Assembly (NCBI GenBank): GCA_039802205.1
Contig: JBDRWD010000009.1
Coordinates: 1-64,000 of the forward strand
Direction: 5' to 3'
From: a candidate division WOR-3 bacterium
GTDB taxonomy: Bacteria > Hydrothermota > Tepidihabitantia > SM23-42 > JAOAFX01
Length of the DNA: 64,000 nucleotides
The translations under genes were made by a program, and so were the position numbers. The notes beneath the pieces are model-generated. The model saw only the letters and a list, made by a program, of their open reading frames with translations, did not search any database and had not been told where the DNA came from. This document shows positions 35,613 through 43,408 of this stretch, one piece after another (position 1 is the stretch's first letter; every line of letters begins with the position of its first letter).

Positions 35613-36806
35613 ATGAGTAATCTTTATGACAAAAATAGGCAAGTGTCGAAAGTTTCTATTAAAAGAGGCGAATCAGGTGAAATCAGGGTCTCTTTCTCTT
35701 ATATTCCAGATTTTGTGCAAAGGATTAAAACCATTGAAGGACATCGCTGGCATCCTGATGGGAAGTATTGGGGTTTTCCAAATACCAATGGAACTCTGGA
35801 GAAGATTTTGAAGGTTTTTGAAGGGCAAGAAATTAATTTAGATCCAGCCTTGCAAAATGTTATTGTGGAGAACAAAGTCGCTCCTGCGAAAGCAGAGAAG
35901 CAATTTCAAGCAGAATCTAATAAAATTTCCTCTCCCCTTGTGGGAGAGGATAAAGGTGAGGGGGATTTTAAAGATTTACGTCGAGAACTTCTCTCAAGAA
36001 AATACAGTTATAAAACTATAAAAACCTATCTCTACTTCAATAGAGATTTCCTGAACTTTATCGGCAAAGGCCCTTCAGAGATAACCGATAATGACATCAA
36101 AGACTATCTGGTTCACCTTGCCGAAGAAAAACAATCCGCTACCTCAACACTCAATCAAGCAATCAATGCCCTCAAATTCTATTATGGTAGTATGCTCAAA
36201 AAGAAGTTTATCCATGAAGTCAAAAGACCTCGCAGAGATAGAAAGCTCCCAGTTGTTTTGAGTAAAGAAGAGATTGCAAAAATTCTTAATTCAGTGTATA
36301 ATATTAAGCATAAGGCAATTTTGATGTTGACATATTCTGCTGGATTAAGGGTTGGTGAAGTTGTAAAATTAAAACTGGAGGATATAGATAGCAATAGAAT
36401 GCTGATACATATCAAGGGTTCAAAGGGTAGAAAGGACAGATATACGGTACTTTCTGAGACTGCATTACAAATGTTAAGAGAGTTTTGGAAGAAATACAGA
36501 CCTAAAAAATGGCTTTTTGAAGGGGCAAGGGAGGAAAGGCATCTTTCCATACGGTCTGTGGATAAAATTTTCAGAAATGCCTGCAGTAAAGCCCGAATAA
36601 AGAAGGATGTATCAGTACACACCTTGAGACATAGTTTTGCTACGCATCTACTTGAAGCCGGAACTGATTTGCGATATATTCAAGAACTTTTAGGACATGC
36701 TCACAGCAAGACAACTGAAATATATACCCATGTCAGCACTAAAAGTCTGGGTAAGATAACAAGTCCACTCGACACTATCAATATGACAAAAGGTGATAAG
36801 AAATGA
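35613..36806 (+). CDS. Tyrosine recombinase/integrase with N-terminal HARP-like domain
   Basis: This 397-residue site-specific recombinase has three parts. Residues 12-70 (RVSFSYIPDFVQRIKTIEGH…KYWGFP) resemble a HARP-type domain; residues 120-195 are the SAM-like core-binding domain. Residues 210-390 are the catalytic domain: Arg in AGLRVGE, Lys in GSKGRKDR, HTLRH, LGHAHSKTTEIYTH with His and Tyr. The tail GKITSPLD resembles the end of IntI and related Xer enzymes. The integron-specific patch between Lys and HxxR is absent. Residues 105-118 (SSPLVGEDKGEG) are an in-frame copy of a dispersed palindromic repeat. It precedes attC-like sites and two cassette-like genes. Confidence 0.9.
   Translation: MSNLYDKNRQVSKVSIKRGESGEIRVSFSYIPDFVQRIKTIEGHRWHPDGKYWGFPNTNGTLEKILKVFEGQEINLDPALQNVIVENKVAPAKAEKQFQAESNKISSPLVGEDKGEGDFKDLRRELLSRKYSYKTIKTYLYFNRDFLNFIGKGPSEITDNDIKDYLVHLAEEKQSATSTLNQAINALKFYYGSMLKKKFIHEVKRPRRDRKLPVVLSKEEIAKILNSVYNIKHKAILMLTYSAGLRVGEVVKLKLEDIDSNRMLIHIKGSKGRKDRYTVLSETALQMLREFWKKYRPKKWLFEGAREERHLSIRSVDKIFRNACSKARIKKDVSVHTLRHSFATHLLEAGTDLRYIQELLGHAHSKTTEIYTHVSTKSLGKITSPLDTINMTKGDKK
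35929..35965. repeat. Palindromic repeat inserted in frame within the recombinase gene
   Basis: CCTCTCCCCTTGTGGGAGAGG followed by ATAAAGGTGAGGG is a copy of the element seen at 49044, 53405 and 59355. Here it is read through in frame as SPLVGEDKGEG between the HARP-like and core-binding domains, apparently as a linker. Confidence 0.8.
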
Positions 36807-36894
36807 GAATATTTGTTAGCTCAAAGGGTCGCTGGCCGTTCAGCCAGAATGAAAATGTTCGCACCAGGTGCTACTATCATCCCATTTTTGGTAG

Positions 36895-36932
36895 TATAAT
36901 AGCACTCGGTGCTATTATAAACGAGTTAGGCG
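36895..36932. other. Candidate recombination site: hairpin plus GTTAGGCG box
   Basis: A perfect 11-bp hairpin, TATAATAGCAC-TCG-GTGCTATTATA (36895-36919), ends 5 nt before GTTAGGCG (36925-36932). That box is the exact reverse complement of CGCCTAAC at 37673-37680, and with one more base 9 of 9 pair. If cleavage follows integron rules (G/TTRRRY), the first cassette begins at T36926. It lies about 120 nt after the recombinase stop, so it could be an attI-like site or the scar of an earlier cassette. Confidence 0.5.
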
Positions 36933-37004
36933 AAATTGCACAAAGATTTAATAAACAGGCAAATGATATAGAATTAGGAGGTATAAACTATAGAAGAGAA
37001 AACC

Positions 37005-37664
37005 ATGAAAGAAAAAATGGCGGAAGCTAAGAAAATCTACTACGAGAAAGATTTTCGAAACTACATGAGAGGGATGCAAGGATTTACAAACGAGGATTTT
37101 GAAAAAGTCGTTCCTTTGATAAAGGATAAAGTAATCAAATCAAACGAAAAAAATCCTTATGAAATATTCGAGCGTATCTTGAAGGAGACCGCTAATGAAT
37201 GGAATAAACCAACTTTTCCAGTGCATGCAGATTGGCACCATTATTTAGTTCCTGGCGTTATTTTGGCTGCCATGAGAAATTGCGGTTACAACATAACTGA
37301 TAAGGACATTGAAGAAGCAATGCATCGGGGGGAGAATTTTCCTGGCGGTTCATGTGGATTTGCCGGAACTTGCGGCGGGGCATTTAGTGTGGGGATTGTT
37401 ATGAGTATTGTGAACAAAACAACACCTCTCCATGTGGAGGAGCGAGTTGAGAGTATGCAGGCAGTCATAGATACATTAAACGAAATAAAGAAATACCCTC
37501 GGAGATGCTGTAAAAGAAGTAGTTACACTGCAATAGAAACTGCTGTAAAATTCTTGAATAAGAAAGGATACGATAAAATAGAAATAGGAAAGATTAATTG
37601 TTCATGGTCATCGGGAAATAAAACTTGTTTGGGGATTAAATGTCCTTATTTCAAGAAGAATTAA
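37005..37664 (+). CDS. DUF5714 family Cys-rich protein, cassette-borne
   Basis: This 219-residue protein matches the DUF5714 pattern: HHYLVPGVILAAMRNCGYNI, then a Cys/Gly-rich GGSCGFAGTCGGAFSVGI and TTPLHVEER, with further Cys pairs near the end (RRCCKRSS, CSWSSGNKTC, CPYF). It is probably a metal- or Fe-S-binding enzyme of unknown reaction. The ATG at 37005 has no adjacent SD. A perfect AGGAGG (36976-36981) instead sits 8 nt before an in-frame ATA at 36990, so the true start may be ATA. The gene lies between the GTTAGGCG box and an attC-like site. Confidence 0.78.
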   Translation: MKEKMAEAKKIYYEKDFRNYMRGMQGFTNEDFEKVVPLIKDKVIKSNEKNPYEIFERILKETANEWNKPTFPVHADWHHYLVPGVILAAMRNCGYNITDKDIEEAMHRGENFPGGSCGFAGTCGGAFSVGIVMSIVNKTTPLHVEERVESMQAVIDTLNEIKKYPRRCCKRSSYTAIETAVKFLNKKGYDKIEIGKINCSWSSGNKTCLGIKCPYFKKN

Positions 37665-37672
37665 TGCAACGT

Positions 37673-37762
37673 CGCCTAACACCGGACATACGGTTCGGGC
37701 TTACGCCCTCACCCAAATGCTCGGCTACGCCTCGCACTTCGTATGTCCGCAGCCGTTATCTG
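37673..37762. other. attC-like site 1 (after DUF5714 gene)
   Basis: CGCCTAAC (R''-like, 37673-37680) is followed by CGGACATACG (37683-37692), a central stretch with its own small hairpins, the perfect complement CGTATGTCCG (37740-37749), and GTTATCTG (37755-37762). The organisation matches integron attC sites: RYYYAAC, imperfect palindrome, GTT box. The R' hexamer is imperfect, as expected where the last bases belong to the next cassette. It begins 9 nt after the gene stop. Confidence 0.6.
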
Positions 37763-37802
37763 AAATGCTCTCATCAAATTGCAAATTGAAAGAGAGGGAG
37801 TT

Positions 37803-38201
37803 ATGACACAAGAGAAAGCCTCGTACTTTATCAGTCTCGCATACGCTCCTAAATTTACCCGGATGGCTGGCTTAGAGACGACAATCCTTACTGGATTGCA
37901 TGGTGAGAAGATGATGATGGTGCTCAACGCCACGTTGCCAGGTCATACTGTGCCACTACACTCTCATCCACACGAGCAAATTGGAATGGTTTTCGCTGGT
38001 AAAGCGAGACTGCGTATCGGAGAAGAAGAACAAATAGTCCAAAAAGGGGATTTCTACTGTATTCCTGCAAATGTTCCGCATAGCGACACCTGCATAGGCG
38101 ACGAACCTTTTGTGATGTTGGATATTTTCTACCCAGTGCGAGAAGATTTTATCGAGAAGCTCAAGCGGTCCTCAGGTTTACAGGAACAGGAAGGGAAATG
38201 A
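37803..38201 (+). CDS. Cupin-domain protein, cassette-borne
   Basis: I chose the ATG at 37803 after GAGGGAG; a TTG at 37779 is in frame but lacks an SD. The 132-residue product is a single-domain cupin. TVPLHSHPHEQIGMVFAGKARLRIG is motif 1 with metal His and Glu, and GDFYCIPANVPHSDTC is motif 2 with the last His. Such proteins bind a metal and may be isomerases, dioxygenase-like or sensors. No substrate can be assigned. It lies alone between two attC-like sites with no promoter of its own, like an integron gene cassette. Confidence 0.82.
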   Translation: MTQEKASYFISLAYAPKFTRMAGLETTILTGLHGEKMMMVLNATLPGHTVPLHSHPHEQIGMVFAGKARLRIGEEEQIVQKGDFYCIPANVPHSDTCIGDEPFVMLDIFYPVREDFIEKLKRSSGLQEQEGK

Positions 38202-38212
38202 ATCGGACACTT

Positions 38213-38293
38213 CAGCTAACACGGGCTTTCCGATTTCATTTCACTTCGCCCAAATCGCCTGCGGCGGCTTCGCAAAGCCCGGGATCGTTACGA
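38213..38293. other. attC-like site 2 (after cupin gene)
   Basis: CAGCTAAC (38213-38220) precedes CGGGCTTT (38222-38229), an inner CGATTT/AAATCG pair, AAAGCCCG (38274-38281) and GTTACGA (from 38287). CAGCTAAC pairs 7 of 8 with the GTTATCTG of site 1, as it should if 37756-38287 is one circularisable cassette. It begins 11 nt after the cupin stop. Confidence 0.55.
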
Positions 38294-38395
38294 AAGTCGT
38301 GCAAAAACCGTTAACAATATTTATAAAAGTGTAGGAAAATTGAAAAAAGTTCAAGACATCAAAAAATAATTGCTATGTTAATTCTGGTATAATCT

Positions 38396-39037
38396 ATGAG
38401 AAAAATCTTAACTACAATTCTGTTTTTGGCTGTTGTATTTATCTACGCACAAGAAAATAGAGAGAGTGTACAACTGCTGCCCAAGTTTCATTTCGGTTTT
38501 GAGATTTCGGAATTGTTGCAGAATGATTTTAGAAACTTGGGACCGAAGAATTTTACTTTCTTTTTTGGACAGGAATTCTGGTGTAAAAAATTGCAGAATT
38601 TTGGTTATCGTGTTTTGGTCATAAATGTTGACCTGTCAGCAGAACATCTATCAAACAATAATTTCATCAAGGGGGATAAGTCTGGTCTGACCGGTAGTCT
38701 GACTGCAGGCAGAATATTTTTTGATTGGTACCCTGGACGAAAAAAAGTTATGTTTATTCAATTTAATCCAATATTTAGCACGGGCTTGGGTTATAATAGA
38801 AATATCATTCAGAATAACGCAGTTTATGACCTGAATGGAATAACACTTGATGCAGGTTTTCGTTTGCAGAGCGTATGTTTTGAAAAAGTTTTTATTGAAT
38901 TTCCTGTTATAGACGGTTTTCTATATTTGTGGAAAAGCCGAAGTGCGAAAGGCATTGTTGATAATGCAATTATTGATTATCCAGAACAAGGAATGATATT
39001 TCTGTGGATAAATTTTGGTATAAAGATAAGTTATTAG
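38396..39037 (+). CDS. Exported beta-barrel-like protein
   Basis: This 213-residue protein has a signal peptide (MRKILTTILFLAVVFIYAQ) followed by alternating aromatic/polar strands and an aromatic C-terminal strand (GMIFLWINFGIKISY), as in small outer-membrane barrels. I do not recognise a family. TATAAT at 38388-38393 lies 2 nt before the ATG, so its transcript would be leaderless or the promoter lies elsewhere. The next gene begins 8 nt after its stop. Confidence 0.65.
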   Translation: MRKILTTILFLAVVFIYAQENRESVQLLPKFHFGFEISELLQNDFRNLGPKNFTFFFGQEFWCKKLQNFGYRVLVINVDLSAEHLSNNNFIKGDKSGLTGSLTAGRIFFDWYPGRKKVMFIQFNPIFSTGLGYNRNIIQNNAVYDLNGITLDAGFRLQSVCFEKVFIEFPVIDGFLYLWKSRSAKGIVDNAIIDYPEQGMIFLWINFGIKISY

Positions 39038-39045
39038 GGGGTTGT

Positions 39046-39552
39046 ATGCAATCTATACCAGATGAGGTTGTGAGGAAAACTTTTGAAGAAATGTCAGTCC
39101 TTGAACCGGAAGAGATAAAAATCTTAATTAATAAGATGGGTGAGGAACAACCTTATGTTCTTGCTTATCTTTTTGAAATAGGTGAACATGAATTCAACGA
39201 ACCTGAAAAAGATCTATTTTTCTATCTGGGAATCGGAATATGGTTAATGATGTCAAACAGATATACTCCTTTACCTTTAGTGCTTCCAATACTTCTTGAT
39301 GAAATTGAGGAGGAAAATTTAAAACTTCTTGCAGCATTGAAAAAGATGGACGAAAAAGAATTCGTTGACCATATTGCTCAAATCATGGATAATTATCCCC
39401 AAAAGGCTATTTTATTCTATGTTGTTGATTTGTTAATTGAAGAAGCGGAAATGGATCAAATCACGATGGGGCTAATGTTCATTTACTTAAAAATCGTACT
39501 TGAGGCGTTCCAGAAAGCAATTGAAATGCAACAGAAGAAAAATTTGAAATGA
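39046..39552 (+). CDS. Hypothetical helical protein
   Basis: I chose the ATG at 39046, which follows AGGGGG; the frame from 39004 overlaps the previous gene. The 168-residue product is acidic and helical (MQSIPDEVVRKTFEEMSVLEPEEIKILINKM…), with no signal peptide. The family and function are unknown. It lies close behind the barrel-like gene and may be co-transcribed with it. Confidence 0.65.
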   Translation: MQSIPDEVVRKTFEEMSVLEPEEIKILINKMGEEQPYVLAYLFEIGEHEFNEPEKDLFFYLGIGIWLMMSNRYTPLPLVLPILLDEIEEENLKLLAALKKMDEKEFVDHIAQIMDNYPQKAILFYVVDLLIEEAEMDQITMGLMFIYLKIVLEAFQKAIEMQQKKNLK

Positions 39553-39608
39553 AGGTGAAGAAAGGGATATAGTTAAACACCTTTCCAAATTTTTTCATGC
39601 CGTTTTTC

Positions 39609-39636
39609 TTGACCTGATAAAATTTTTAATTATAAT
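39609..39636 (+). promoter_or_regulatory. Sigma-70 promoter of the purE-purC-sua5 operon
   Basis: TTGACC (39609-39614), a 16-bp spacer and TATAAT (39631-39636). AAGGAGG follows at 39648-39654 before the purE ATG. No purine-riboswitch-like structure fits in the short leader. Confidence 0.75.
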
Positions 39637-39658
39637 ATAAAACTTTAAAAGGAGGTCG

Positions 39659-40135
39659 ATGGCTAAAGTTATAATTATCATGGGTTCAAAAGGAGACCTT
39701 GAGCATTCAAAAAAAATTGCCGGGGTCCTGGAGAAATTTGGTGTTGACTATAAGCTACGAATTGCCTCCGCCCATAAAGTTCCTCTCAAAATTCTTGAAA
39801 TTATAAAAGAATACGAGAATGAAGATGTGGTTTTTATCACGGTTGCAGGTAGGAGTAATGCCCTGAGCGGATTCGTCGATGCCAATACTACAAAACCAGT
39901 CATTGCCTGTCCGCCTTACAGCGACAAATTCAGTGGAGCAGACATTTTCTCTACAATCAGAATGCCTTCGGGAGTTTGTCCTTTATTTATTCTTGAACCA
40001 GAAGAGGCAGGTTTAGCAGCAATTAAAATTCTTTCCCTTGCAGACAAAAAATTAGAAAGAAAGATAAGAGATTATCAGGAGGCAAAAAGAGAGGAAATTG
40101 AAAAGGCAGATAAGGAGGTAAATAAAAATGGGTAG
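39659..40135 (+). CDS. purE: AIR carboxylase PurE (class II-like)
   Basis: This 158-residue enzyme of purine biosynthesis has the family signatures MGSKGDLEHSKKIAGVLEKF, ASAHKVP, AGRSNALSGFVDANTTKPVI and MPSGVCPL. The AGRSNALSG-DANTT and SDKFSGAD pattern resembles class II (vertebrate-type) AIR carboxylases, which use CO2 directly and need no PurK; no purK is in the window. It overlaps purC by 8 nt. Confidence 0.93.
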   Translation: MAKVIIIMGSKGDLEHSKKIAGVLEKFGVDYKLRIASAHKVPLKILEIIKEYENEDVVFITVAGRSNALSGFVDANTTKPVIACPPYSDKFSGADIFSTIRMPSGVCPLFILEPEEAGLAAIKILSLADKKLERKIRDYQEAKREEIEKADKEVNKNG

Positions 40136-41150
40136 TGTAAAAGACCTTACGGTTATAGAAAAACCAACCGAAAATGAACCGGGTATTGGGAGGTTTGTAT
40201 TTTCAGACAGATATTCAGTTTTTGACTGGGGTGAGATGCCTGACCATATATCAAAAAAAGGTCAGGCGATATGTATTGCTACTGCATATTATTTTGAGAA
40301 ACTTGCAGAAGGAGGTATAAAATCTCATTATCTCGGAGTTGTTGAAGAGGGGAGGGCAAAGCGTTTGCAAGAATTGAAAAGTCCATCCAACACAATGGAG
40401 ATTAAATTACTCAGAGTTATAAAGCCGGAACTAAAAGGCAATAATTATGACTATTCAATTTATAAAAAAGAAACCCGCAATTTTTTGATTCCCCTTGAGA
40501 TTATTTATCGAAATGCCCTCCCGGCTGGTTCTTCGGTATTTAAACGTTTAAAAGAAGGGGTTCTGAAACCTTCAGATATTGGTCTTGATCGAATTCCGGA
40601 ACCAGGACAAATTCTGGAAAAGCCGATATATGATGTTTCAACTAAGCTTGAAATAACCGATAGATATCTAACTTGGGAAGAAGCAAAAGAAATATGCGTG
40701 CTTTCCGATGAAGAACTGAATGAGATGAAACGCATAGTTGCTTACATCAATGATTTGATAACAAAAGAGACCCAGCGCCTCGGTTTATTCAATGAAGATG
40801 GAAAGATCGAACTTGGTTTTGATGAAAAGCGAAATTTCATGCTGGTAGATGCAGTGGGGACTCTTGATGAATGTCGATTTACTTTTGACGGTATAGCGGT
40901 GAGCAAGGAAATAGCCCGGATATTTTACCGGCAAACCGAATGGTTTAAAGAAGTAGAAGAAGCGAAGAAAAAAGACCGGGTAAACTGGAAGTCGGTGGTG
41001 AAAAGTCAACCTCCGAAGTTGCCCCCTGAACTTTTTGAAACGATAAGTCAGATTTACCAGGCATATACTAACGATTTAACTGGCCGGCGTTGGTTTGATG
41101 TGCCTCCTTTGCAACAGATCCTGGTAAAAATAAAAAATTTGGCGCTGTGA
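40128..41150 (+). CDS. purC: SAICAR synthetase
   Basis: This 340-residue enzyme ligates CAIR and aspartate using ATP. Recognisable parts are GRFVFSDRYSVFDWGEMPDHI, MEIKLLRV, IPLEIIYRNALPAGSS and LVDAVGTLDECRF. It is longer than the E. coli enzyme (about 237 residues) and belongs to the longer form found in many archaea and deep bacterial lineages. It is coupled to purE by an 8-nt overlap and to the next gene by 4 nt. Confidence 0.92.
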   Translation: MGSVKDLTVIEKPTENEPGIGRFVFSDRYSVFDWGEMPDHISKKGQAICIATAYYFEKLAEGGIKSHYLGVVEEGRAKRLQELKSPSNTMEIKLLRVIKPELKGNNYDYSIYKKETRNFLIPLEIIYRNALPAGSSVFKRLKEGVLKPSDIGLDRIPEPGQILEKPIYDVSTKLEITDRYLTWEEAKEICVLSDEELNEMKRIVAYINDLITKETQRLGLFNEDGKIELGFDEKRNFMLVDAVGTLDECRFTFDGIAVSKEIARIFYRQTEWFKEVEEAKKKDRVNWKSVVKSQPPKLPPELFETISQIYQAYTNDLTGRRWFDVPPLQQILVKIKNLAL

Positions 41151-42115
41151 CGAAAATAGTGAAACCGACCAACGAAATCCTGATGCAGGCAGCGGAAATA
41201 ATAAAGAATGGCGGGCTCGTGGCTTTTCCCACGGAGACAGTGTATGGACTTGGTGCATCCGCTTTTAATGCCCGGGCAGTAGCAAAAATATTTGAAGTTA
41301 AAAATCGACCCTACTTTGACCCCCTTATTGTTCATATCAGTCGTTTTGAAACGATTTATGATTTATGGGCGAAGTTGGATGAACGGGCATTAAATTTGGC
41401 AAAGCAATTCTGGCCTGGGCCACTCACTATCGTTTTGCCCAGAAAAAAGAGCATTCCGGATATTGTGGTGGCTGGTTTGACTACGGTGGCAGTGCGAATG
41501 CCCGCAAATAAGATCGCCCTTGATCTGATAACCTATGCGGGTGTTCCAATTGCTGCCCCTAGTGCCAATCTTTTTGGACGCTTGAGTCCCACGACGGCTG
41601 AACATGTGGCAGAACAACTCGGTGATAAGATTGATTTAATTATTGATGGTGGTAAAACAGAAATCGGAGTAGAATCTACTGTTATTGAATTCAATGATAA
41701 GCCAGTGGTATTGCGACTTGGGGGAATCACTTTAGAACAGATTGAAGGAGTTATCGGCAGGGTGAAGATTTTAACGGTTGCAGAAAAACCGCACTCTCCA
41801 GGTCAATTATTAAAACATTATGCACCAAAGGTAAAGCTTAAAATAATAAAAAATGGAAATTATTCAATCCCGCAAGGATTAGAAGCAGGATTACTCGCCT
41901 TTCGTGAAGCCCCCCCAGGTCATGCGTTTAAGTGTGTCCAAATCCTTTCGCCAGCCGGCGACCTTCAGGAGGCAGCGTGTAATTTATTCTCGGCACTCCA
42001 TCGATTAGAAAAAGAAGCTATTGATATAATTTATGCCGAACCCGTGCCGGAAATTGGACTGGGGAGGGCGATAATGGACCGCTTGCGTAAAGCCGAAGGG
42101 ACGGGTGGTGAATAG
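41147..42115 (+). CDS. tsaC: L-threonylcarbamoyladenylate synthase (Sua5 type)
   Basis: This 322-residue protein begins with GTG and has an N-terminal YrdC domain (residues 1-200: GGLVAFPTETVYGLGASAFN, KNRPYFDPLIVH, PGPLTIVLPRK, SANLFGRLSPTTAEHV). A C-terminal Sua5 domain follows the linker SPGQLLKHYAPKVKL. It makes threonylcarbamoyl-AMP for the t6A37 modification of ANN-decoding tRNAs. It is coupled to purC and ends the purine operon. Confidence 0.93.
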   Translation: MTKIVKPTNEILMQAAEIIKNGGLVAFPTETVYGLGASAFNARAVAKIFEVKNRPYFDPLIVHISRFETIYDLWAKLDERALNLAKQFWPGPLTIVLPRKKSIPDIVVAGLTTVAVRMPANKIALDLITYAGVPIAAPSANLFGRLSPTTAEHVAEQLGDKIDLIIDGGKTEIGVESTVIEFNDKPVVLRLGGITLEQIEGVIGRVKILTVAEKPHSPGQLLKHYAPKVKLKIIKNGNYSIPQGLEAGLLAFREAPPGHAFKCVQILSPAGDLQEAACNLFSALHRLEKEAIDIIYAEPVPEIGLGRAIMDRLRKAEGTGGE

Positions 42116-42483
42116 ATTTCAACAGTCGTTAATTGTATGGATGGTCGGGTTTACAGATTGGCTCAAGAATTTATAAAACAAAACTATGGGGTTGATTTCG
42201 TTGATACCATTACGCTTTCTGGTGCATGCAAAGTTATTGCTAAAAGTATGGAACAGGAAGTTTTGAATTTTGTAAAGAGGTGTCTTAATATCTCTGTTAA
42301 CAAACACGGCTTTCGGTTGATTGCGATGGTTGGATATTATGACTGTGCTGGAAGCCTGTTGATAGGGAAACTCAAAGCAGTCAAATTGCCGGTGCTGTTG
42401 AACTGGTAAAAACCTGGTTTTCCGATGTTCAGGTTATTGGATTATGGGTAAATGATAAGTGGCAGGTAGAAGAACTAATATGA
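42116..42483 (+). pseudogene. Carbonic-anhydrase-like protein, broken
   Basis: Directly after the Sua5 stop a frame reads ISTVVNCMDGRVYRLAQEF…NKHGFRLIAMVGYYDCAG, matching small beta-carbonic-anhydrase-like proteins with CMDGR and H-YDCAG zinc residues. It has no ATG before the Cys; ATT at 42116 is the only candidate. At about 42357 one base is missing: shifting frame restores PVDRETQSSQIAGAVELVKT… to the stop at 42481-42483. With no normal start and one frameshift it is probably inactive, although a single sequencing error plus an ATT start is possible. Confidence 0.65.
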
Positions 42484-43289
42484 TTGGTTTTGAATTTAGT
42501 TCTGAACAAAAATTGATACAGCAATCAATACGGGAATTTGCGAAAAAAGAGCTGGTACCATTGGTCCGTATAATAGATGATAATCAAAAAATACCTTCTT
42601 ATATAATCAAGAAAATGGCAGAACTCGGAATTTTAGTGATGAACTTCACTCAGGATTATGGCGGCTCAAATGCTGACCCTGTGTTCTGCGGAATTGTTGC
42701 CCAGGAACTTGCGCGATGGGATATAAGCTGTGCAATTTTTACTTTTTTTCTTGTAGAATGTGCCTGGGGATATATTCTGGAGAAATATGGTACTGAAAAG
42801 ATTAAAAATAGTATTGTATCCAAAGTCACTTTAGATAAGATATTTCTTGGTATTGCCGCAACTAAACCGGATGCAGGGTCAGACCTCGCTAATATACGGG
42901 CTGTTGCCCGAAAGTTAGGAAATAAATATGTGATATTAGCGAGAAGACATTTATCGGCGGAATAGAGATGGTCACTTCTCATTTGCCTGACGGCAGTGGA
43001 TATATTACTCTTGCTAAAACAAACCCTGAAGTGAAAAAAACCTGTGGGATGAGTTTATTTTATATCCCGATAAAAGAAACGAAAGGGATTACTACGACAA
43101 TATTAAAAGAATGGGGGAGAAAAGGTATTTCTTCTGGTGGCTTTACTATGGATAATGTCGAACTTGCGGAAGAAAATTTGATCGGTGATGAAAAACAGAA
43201 GATTCTATATTTTAATGGAAGGTTTTGATTTTGCTCGGGCGATGATTTTGCTTGTTGTCTGCGGTTGTGCCTTTGGAATTAATCCTTAA
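42480..43289 (+). pseudogene. Acyl-CoA dehydrogenase, frameshifted and truncated
   Basis: The ATG at 42480 overlaps the previous stop. The first frame has FSSEQKLIQQSIREFAKKEL and TKPDAGSDLANIRAVAR. It is shifted near 42935, where GEKTFIGGIEM should follow, and continues to GDEKQ. It shifts again near 43205 (YILMEGFDFARAM) and stops at 43287-43289. The C-terminal half with the catalytic Glu is missing. Several lesions make this a clear pseudogene of a fourth dehydrogenase, next to the HMG-CoA gene set. Confidence 0.8.
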
Positions 43290-43408
43290 AAGTGTTCGGG
43301 GTTATTAGGGGACAGGATAGGGTTTAGAAATAATGAAGATGATCATCACCAGAGAATTATTAGGTAAAGATTTTATTGCATATCGATAAATATTAAAAGG
43401 GGGTGTAA

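Noticed and set aside
36803-37030. 75-codon ORF overlapping the recombinase stop by 4 nt
   Set aside because: Its first half lies before, and its second half after, the putative cassette junction at 36925/36926, and its 3' end overlaps the DUF5714 frame. It reads through the perfect hairpin at 36895-36919. It is probably chimeric and not a gene.
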